DNA from: Gavia stellata
Lineage: Eukaryota > Chordata > Aves > Gaviiformes > Gaviidae
Length of the DNA stretch: 64,000 nucleotides
NCBI RefSeq assembly: GCF_030936135.1
Contig: NC_082613.1
Span: forward strand, 2,604,001 to 2,668,000
Direction: 5' to 3'
Position numbers and translations under genes: made by a program
Shown here: positions 58,408 through 64,000 of the stretch, in pieces
How the letters are laid out: every line of letters begins with the position of its first letter
Numbering within the stretch: the first letter of the stretch is position 1
The notes under the pieces: model-generated
The model's input: only the letters and a program-made list of their open reading frames with translations
Databases searched by the model: none
Told to the model about the DNA's origin: nothing

Positions 58408-60879
58408 AACCCGACGGGAGAGACCCCCCGCCCGGTCCCCATCTGCCCTCCTCCCCAGCCCCCCAAATGCATGCGGAAGAGGAGGGATGCTCAGCTGCAG
58501 GGAGGGGGGGCCGGGGGCCAGGGCTGGCTGGGGGGCCCCGCGGAGGATGCTGCGGGGTGGCGGGGGCTGAACCGCGCCCGCCCCGGGAGCAGCCGCTCCG
58601 CCGGGCCGGGCCGCCGCTGCATCCCTCCCCCCGGCCCAGTCGGTGCCCGGGCGCACCGGGGTGTGTGTGGCGGTGGTGAAGGGAATCCGGGGCGGGGGGG
58701 GGGGAGAAGCTGCCCCTGCGGAGCTGGGGGGCGGCTCCCCGGGAGGTGCCATGCACCGGCCCCCCCTGCCCGCGGCTGCTGGCGGGGGAAGGGGCTGCTC
58801 ATGCGGTCGGTGCAGGGGGCTGGAGCAGCGGGAGTGATGGGTAGGGACTGCTCCTCCGTCGTGCTTGAAATCACCATAGCAATGCTGTGAGCAGAGGAAC
58901 AAAAAAGCTCTGCTCAGGCACTGCCGCTCCGTCTCCCCCGGCCCCATCCTTGGCTGCTGTGTGGCTGCCCAGCGTTTGGGGTTGGCTTTGGGGCTCCGCG
59001 CTGGGTTCGGGAGGTATTCCTTCTCCCCTGTGGGAAGCGGCGGAATTGGAGATGTGTCTAGAAAGAAATGCTAATCAGTGTCTGGGGCTTCCTGGCTGCA
59101 CAGCGATGGAGCGGTAAACAAAGGAGCAGTCCCAGGGTGCACATTCCCCCTCTGCCACCCCGCTTTTTTAGCCAAAAATGGCCACGTCTGACCCGCCGTT
59201 TGGCGGAAAGATGCCCAGATCTGAAGGCATTGCTGCATCGGGAGAGCGGATGACTTCCCGTTGTTCAGAGGATTGCAAAGGGAGGGTCAAAATAAATTGC
59301 TGTGTTACTGCAACTCCCTTCCCTCTGGGACTTTCCACAGTCCCACCAGGCTCTTCTGCAGGCCTGGGCGCAGGCTGGGATGCTCGTTTCCTTGGTGCTG
59401 ATGGTTTTTGTTTGTTTGTTTGCCTGTTTTCCATCACGGCTGGGGCCTCTGTCGACCCCGGCAAGAGGATTTTTTGGGCCTTCTGTGGTTTTTTTCCCCA
59501 TCCTTTCGCTGTTAGGCTATTCTCAGATAAGGTGTTGGGATACGCTTTCTGGTCCTCAGCCATTTTGTACATTGAGGCCTTCCAGGGAGGTGTTGGTGAG
59601 TCCGGCCGGAGAGTCGGTGAAATGCTGGCTGGGTGGAAGGGGGAGCTTTGCTGCGCACTGCAGCGGGTTGGGGTCCTTGCGGGGAGCTCATCCCCCCGGG
59701 GGAATGGGAGAGGAGAAGAGGGAGCATCTGTGGAGCTCACTTGCAGCTACGATGAAGAGTGTGAAGTCCAGTGCTGGGGGTCCTGAGCATCCTCCATGCT
59801 CGGGGCCATCCTCTGGACTTGTAGGTGGTTTGTGTAGCAAAATCTTCCAGAATCGTGTGGAGCGGCTGAGCGTTCACGTTGCGAGCTGGGTGCTTGCCTG
59901 TGTGTGCGCCGAGGATGGGGGGATGTTGGGTGCAACATGCACTCCATGCTATTAAATGCAGGTGAGCCCCCAGCTTGGGGACACTAGGGTGACAATGAGA
60001 GAGATGGAAGGGGCTGAAAGCCAAATGGCAAGTGGCAGGAGTAGCCCTGACTGTGGGGGCTTTATAAGCATCTTTGGCTTCTTCAGCTACTCTGTCTTAA
60101 CTTCTGACCCGTTTGGCTCTCTGCGGTGGCATTTGCTTGGGCAGCCAGTAATCCTCACGGGGCAGGAGCGGGGCATCCCAAACTGACCTCCTGCCAGGGT
60201 CTGCTTTCCTGTGAACGCCGTGTCCCCCGTGCCAGGCTGGGGTGCCCCTTGGCTCTCACCACGTAGCCGCACCCCCCCAGCCCAAGCAGCTGCATTTCTC
60301 CTGGGCTCGTGACTCCACTTGTACCTGCCGTGACGCCACGTGGAGCCATGCCCTCCGATTAGAAACCGCTGGCCTGGGATGAGCTGGGTGGCCTCCCTAG
60401 ATCACCTTGGGGCGGATGCCCGAGCAGCTGGGAGATTTAACCACTGCAAAACCATCCTCTAACCCCCACCCGTGTACCCGTCAGGAAATGGAGGCTGAAT
60501 TCAGAGCTGAGGCAGTAATTGCACTAATGTCTGTGAAGCATCAGTGATATAATTAATTTTTTACAGTATATTGGGAAGTTATATGGACTCCAGTTCTTCT
60601 GAACTACACATATGATGGGCTTAGCCTTGGCAGTTTGCTAATACGTTATTTGAAGAGCTGAAGGCTACGGTAAACATCATACAAAGTCACCAGGATAAGC
60701 CCACGCAGCAGTTCTCGCCCTTTGCTGCCCGGGTGAGCCTGGCATGGCCTGTGCCAGATCTGTATGTGTTTGAATGGGGCACGGAGGGGGTTTCCTGGGT
60801 TTCTGTAACTAGAAGTCTGTAATCCAGTCAGACCGGACAGATAAAAAGCTTAGTGGCTGCTTATTCAAAGATATGGGAG

Positions 60880-60975
60880 GATGAAGAGACTGGCTCAAGG
60901 TCATAAAGTTTGTACGGGAGAGCTGGAGCCACCCCGATGGCCAGTGCAGTGCCCTAACTGCGCTACTGGGGTCAC
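60880..60975 (+). repeat. MIR/CORE-type SINE remnant in KCNQ2 intron 1
   Basis: The order CTCAAGGTCA, then GGGAGAGCTGGAGCC, then GCCCTAACTGCGCTACTG parallels the MIR consensus (caaggtcacacag, gcagagctgggattc, ctcttaaccactatgctac). Several blocks match in the right order and spacing, so this is the best of the MIR-like hits here. Such copies in birds predate the amniote radiation. Confidence 0.55.
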
Positions 60976-63900
60976 ACTGTCTCCTCCTGCCCCAAACCCC
61001 ATTTTGTGCCAAAGCCTTGAGCACAAAAGCACCTTTAGCCTTCATACCGCAGGAGGGGGAGTCCTGGAGAAGACTGTGGCTGGGGGAGCCCCGTCCTGCC
61101 ACTGTCTCGGGCTGTGCGCTGCTCAGTCCCCCTCCACTGACCCCATCTGCCAGAACCCCTATTCTGCTCCTGCTACTCACAGGGACTTCCTCGCATGAAG
61201 ATTTAGGACCTATGTCCAGTGTGAATGAGTTTGTGACCCTGCAAGGTTGGGTTTTAGCTTGTAGAGATGCTTTTAGACCCAGCTGCATTTCTAGGTGTGG
61301 AGCTGCTCCGGGGCTGCTGTGCTGCTCAGGCAGCCTCCCTGCACCCAAAAGCCAAGACACAAACTGTAGAGACTCTTCCAGCATGGATGTGTTTTAATAA
61401 ATATGAGAGATGCCTCTGCGTAAGCACCGTTGATAAATGCCGATCTGCAGAGGCCCATCTCCCAGGCTGGTATTGCACCGGGCGATGGATGCGCTGCCTT
61501 GAGGTGCTTGTGCAGGTTGCATTTATTTCCAATTCTGCATCCTAGATCCAATCCATCTGATTTTTTTCCCCACCTCTTCTTCCAGTCATCACTCATTCCC
61601 CTTTGCACCATTTCATGCATAAGAAACCAGTGAAATTCAGAGCAACTCCCACCCCCCAGCTCCAAACTCATTAACGTGGTCTCATCTCAGCGCTTTTACA
61701 GAGGCAACATCTATTACCTCTGTGAGCAAAAGCACTATTTTATATTTCTGTGTTGTGATTCATTTTTATGCTTAATAGCTCTTCCTACACTGACACAACT
61801 GGGTGACCTGCTTGTGGTAGCTGTGAGTGTATATGGGTTATATATAATATCTATTTTGCACAGCCCCATGGACAGCTGAGCCTGATGGGTCCCATTTTTG
61901 AGCATGGCTGGGGGTGGACTCCGGCTCCCGGAGGTCTGAGCCTCCCCTATCTCTCATCTTCTCCCAGTATTTCTCTCAGCATCTTTCTTTTCTATCTCCT
62001 TCCCCACCCCACCCCTTTTTTTTTTAAAAGAGCCATAGCAATGCAGCACGTGGCCTCATTCTGTTCAAGGTTGAGCTGAAACTTAAAAAGTTGAGCTGTG
62101 CCTAAATAGCAGGCCAGGCTTTTTGAGGGATGCAGCAGCACTTAGATCTTGAGCTACTTCTCTGCACAGGGAGGCATTTTGCTTCCAAAATGCTTCCATT
62201 TTATTTCTTTCAATAATTTAGATTTTTTTTTCTTCTAGTCCTTTCACCTTGGTTATTGTAACGTGTCCTGTGCTCTGTGGTGCTGAGTTTGAAGGGCTGC
62301 GATACTTGAAAGTGATTTTTGTCCCTACATGCCATCTTATTTCAGGAGGGATCGCTGTGTTCTGTGCCAGCCTAAGCAAGGGACTTGCGCTGGGCACCCC
62401 CATAGCCCCATGCATCTGGAGACACGTTTGCTGATCCCCTGGGTGAGCTGCTCATGTTTAGTCCCTGAGCTGAAAGCCAGGGCTGGATTTGGGGCAGTAG
62501 CAAGAAAACAGCCTGTATTCAGACACTTCTAAAGCTGTGTGCCCAGGGCCAACGTAATTCTTGCGTTTCCTGCTTTGAATTTAAAACCTTAATGCGTCTT
62601 TTTAATTGCGTTAAAAATAGTTTGGGTGCATTTTTTATCCGCATACTGTGCACCATACGTTCAGTTAATTAAGCAAGTGCACGGACTTAAATTATAATAA
62701 GGAAGAACATTTCCTCCCTGTCTAATTCTATTGAAATTTCCTTGTGTCATCCCCATCCCGTTTGTTCTTCCCTTTTAACCCAGCCAGAAGCCACCTCTCT
62801 CTCCAGAAAGTCTCCTCTCTGTACTGCCCGCATCCTGGCATGGCCACGGCTGGCGCGGTGGGAGGATGGGGAGTTGATGTAATTACCTCCCTGAAGGTCC
62901 AGGGCTTCTCAGTGCAGAGGTGGCCTCTTCTGTGACTCCTTCCACTCCTCGGGGACTGACAAAAACCTGGTTATTTCATATAGATCCATCCCCAGCTAAT
63001 CTTTTGCATCAGGTTGAACGACTGTGGGAACACCCAGCCATTTTCCTGCTGCCTGGGTTGGATTTTTAGGCAGCTCTCGTGTTTTGTTTTCCACTTACAT
63101 TCTTTTATACTCATATCATGGCATTTACTAATTAGGGGTAAATTTAGTTTGACAGTCTCATTTATTCATCCCCAAGCACCGAGGGGTGGGGTTCACTGCA
63201 AGCCATCACCCACAGTCAGGGATATTGGTGGCAGGTACGATGTCACCAAACGCAGCCCATCCACCCGTGACATGTAGGGAACTCCTGGGTTCTCCTCCCC
63301 ATGTCCTGGTGAGTATGTGGGATGCAGGGACCGATACAGATCTCCCGTAAGTGCTAGGTTTAATGGACCTGCTGGGCTTTGACCTCCGGCAGTGATGCCC
63401 TCAGCCGCGCGGTTGCGTCTGTCCTGGGGACCAGGGAGACCTCCACGGTGTGATGCCTCATGAGCTCCTCTCCAGCTGCTTAGTCAGAGCTTGGTGGGAG
63501 CAACCTGATTTCAGTCGCTTTAATGTGTCACGTTCCAGTCGTCACATTCACCCCACACTGACATTAAGGAAATGAAAAACAAGCCGATCCTCCGGATGAC
63601 CTCCTTTTTGCGCTGCAACACACCTCAACCAGATGAGTGTTCCTATGGCTCAATTTATTATAAGAGGGAATAAGCCAAAAAGCAAGCCCCAAATCCTATA
63701 CTAAAGGGAAGATGGGCATTGCTTAAGGAGATGCAGTTAGCAAAAATCGGATTTCTTGATTTTTTTTTTTTTTGCCTTGCAGCAGAGGGAGGGGACGTTA
63801 GCAGGGTAAGACACTGGGCGATGCATGTTGGCGGGGCCGGGTGAGCAAGGCAGAGGGTTTGCCTGTCAGTTGGGCATCAGTGAGGCTTGTCAGGATAAAA

Positions 63901-64000
63901 AGCGTAAGTTTGGCGTTTGGCTTCTGGGATTTAAGCAGCAAACACTTAGCCCTGCATAATCCCTTTTAAGGTAGCCCAAACGCTTAGCTGGTTTCTTAGT

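Overview
This is a vertebrate nuclear window, almost certainly from a bird. The genes have classical introns with GT-AG splice sites. The interspersed repeats are CR1-type LINE 3' ends, typical of birds and reptiles. Spacing is compact and promoters are CpG-rich. The gene set and order match the part of human chromosome 20q13.33 that carries SRMS, PPDPF, EEF1A2 and KCNQ2.

Layout from left to right. (1) 1-3.7 kb holds no recognisable gene. (2) 3.7-11.2 kb holds SRMS on the plus strand: 8 coding exons, 491 residues, open from start to stop. (3) 11.6-16.6 kb is the slot where mammals keep PTK6. I see no PTK6 exon there, only an unrecognised short terminal-exon-like frame on the minus strand at about 13.3 kb, a CR1 scrap and a 25-base G run. 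(4) 16.6-19.8 kb holds PPDPF on the minus strand: four coding exons (113 residues) and a GC-rich TATA-containing promoter. (5) 20-28.8 kb is intergenic. (6) 28.8-44 kb holds a long pyrimidine-rich tandem array, a CpG-island promoter and EEF1A2 on the plus strand (7 coding exons, 463 residues). (7) 44-57.1 kb is intergenic and includes an AT-rich block that may be a conserved non-coding element. (8) 57.1-64 kb holds a CR1 copy, a 50-bp minisatellite, a CpG island, the first coding exon of KCNQ2 on the plus strand, and the start of its first intron, which runs off the window.

The genes do not form a pathway. SRMS is an epithelial-type non-receptor tyrosine kinase. PPDPF is a small developmental factor. 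EEF1A2 is the elongation factor isoform of neurons and muscle. KCNQ2 is a neuronal M-current potassium channel subunit. EEF1A2 and KCNQ2 are adjacent, in the same direction and both neuronal, so the intergenic space between them is a reasonable place to look for shared brain enhancers.

I found no undescribed biological system here. The items most worth a second look are the missing PTK6, the unidentified minus-strand exon-like frame at 13.3 kb, the SRMS N-terminal basic-aromatic segment, and the repeat structures directly upstream of the EEF1A2 and KCNQ2 promoters.
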